32,692 nt of DNA from Anaerolineae bacterium. Its GTDB lineage: Bacteria > Chloroflexota > Anaerolineae > JAFGEY01. The notes beneath the pieces were generated by a model. The model was not told the DNA's origin. It did not search any database and saw nothing but the letters and a program-made list of their open reading frames with translations. This document shows positions 32,558 through 32,692 of the stretch, piece by piece; within the stretch, counting starts at the first letter, position 1; the number at the start of each line of letters is the position of its first letter. Location of the stretch: the NCBI GenBank assembly GCA_016929205.1, contig JAFGJF010000274.1:1-32692 (forward strand). Direction: 5' to 3'. Position numbers and translations under genes: made by a program.

Positions 32558-32692
32558 GTGTTTCAAGCCGATCCGGATCCATCCAGTTTATCTCAATCGC
32601 ATCACTCTGACTCCCAAGCGCAGTACACTGTCGCCCAAATCACACAGCACATCAAGGAACGGTTTGAAAGCGACGCCTTGTTGCAGGATGTA
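32558..32692 (+). CDS. xseA: Exodeoxyribonuclease VII large subunit, N-terminal 45 codons
   Basis: Partial gene entering the right edge. After a Ser/His-rich leader of about 22 residues the peptide reads QYTVAQITQHIKERFESD followed by ALLQDV, the start of the XseA N-terminal OB domain, which normally continues into a VEGEISN-type motif beyond the window. With XseB it degrades single-stranded DNA. The start is a GTG with AGAGG five bases upstream. A consensus promoter lies about 50 bases before it. Confidence 0.85.
   Translation, partial: MFQADPDPSSLSQSHHSDSQAQYTVAQITQHIKERFESDALLQDV

Noticed and set aside
1..32692. Search for tRNA genes, CRISPR arrays, insertion sequences and phage genes
   Set aside because: Reading both strands, I found no cloverleaf candidates, regularly spaced repeats, transposase motifs or integrase motifs. 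A covariance-model search would be needed to exclude short RNAs.

Overview
The window looks like a chromosomal segment of a Chloroflexota (Anaerolineae-like) bacterium. This is inferred from style, not from a marker gene. Many exported proteins carry a lipobox followed by Pro/Thr 'TPTP' linkers, and there are a DUF3160 lipoprotein, a large DUF2723 membrane protein, LysM-tailed secreted proteins, a rod-shape (mre) operon and an actinobacterial/human-type RpiB. The sequence is moderately GC-rich. GTG and TTG starts are common, Shine-Dalgarno sites are clear, and several intergenic regions hold near-consensus sigma70-type promoters. I see no tRNA, rRNA, CRISPR array, insertion sequence or prophage gene.

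Layout. 1-3046 (minus): rdgB followed by a composite DUF3160 lipoprotein that runs off the left edge. 3047-3356: back-to-back divergent promoters. 3357-5450 (plus): a tungsten aldehyde:ferredoxin oxidoreductase-family enzyme. 5558-7773 (minus): a GNAT acetyltransferase and a membrane-anchored HEXXH protein. 7919-10399 (plus): a worn stretch with a small membrane protein, a frameshifted GNAT remnant that still has a good promoter, an intact class IV aminotransferase, and a chimeric junction where a Tat-signal ORF runs into the 3' end of an EamA transporter gene. 10443-13864 (plus): two small membrane proteins, a membrane-fused spermidine-synthase-like protein and a LysM/lamin-tail lipoprotein. 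13868-22657 (minus): a cell-wall elongation operon, mreB, a possible 47-residue ORF, mreC, mreD, a C39-like cysteine-peptidase-fold protein, mrdA (PBP2) and a DUF2723 GT-C-like protein. 22922-29777 (plus): an exported acyl-transfer/esterase-like operon. 29941-30387 (plus): rpiB. 30436-32322 (minus): a triple-LysM protein with a glycosidase-like domain. 32558 to the right edge (plus): the start of xseA.

How the genes fit together. Two blocks stand out. The mre block makes the MreBCD/PBP2 elongation machinery and adds, by translational coupling, an extracytoplasmic C39-like protein and possibly a tiny ORF. The 22922-29777 block encodes an alpha/beta-hydrolase lipoprotein, a protein that fuses a membrane-anchored SGNH-like domain to a second copy of the same alpha/beta-hydrolase, an MBOAT O-acyltransferase and an M1-type peptidase lipoprotein. 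By analogy with AlgI/AlgJ/AlgX, PatA/PatB and DltB/DltD, this could be a cell-surface acylation and deacylation system of unusual design. It is the best candidate here for an undescribed system. That role is inference; the architectures and couplings are visible in the sequence.
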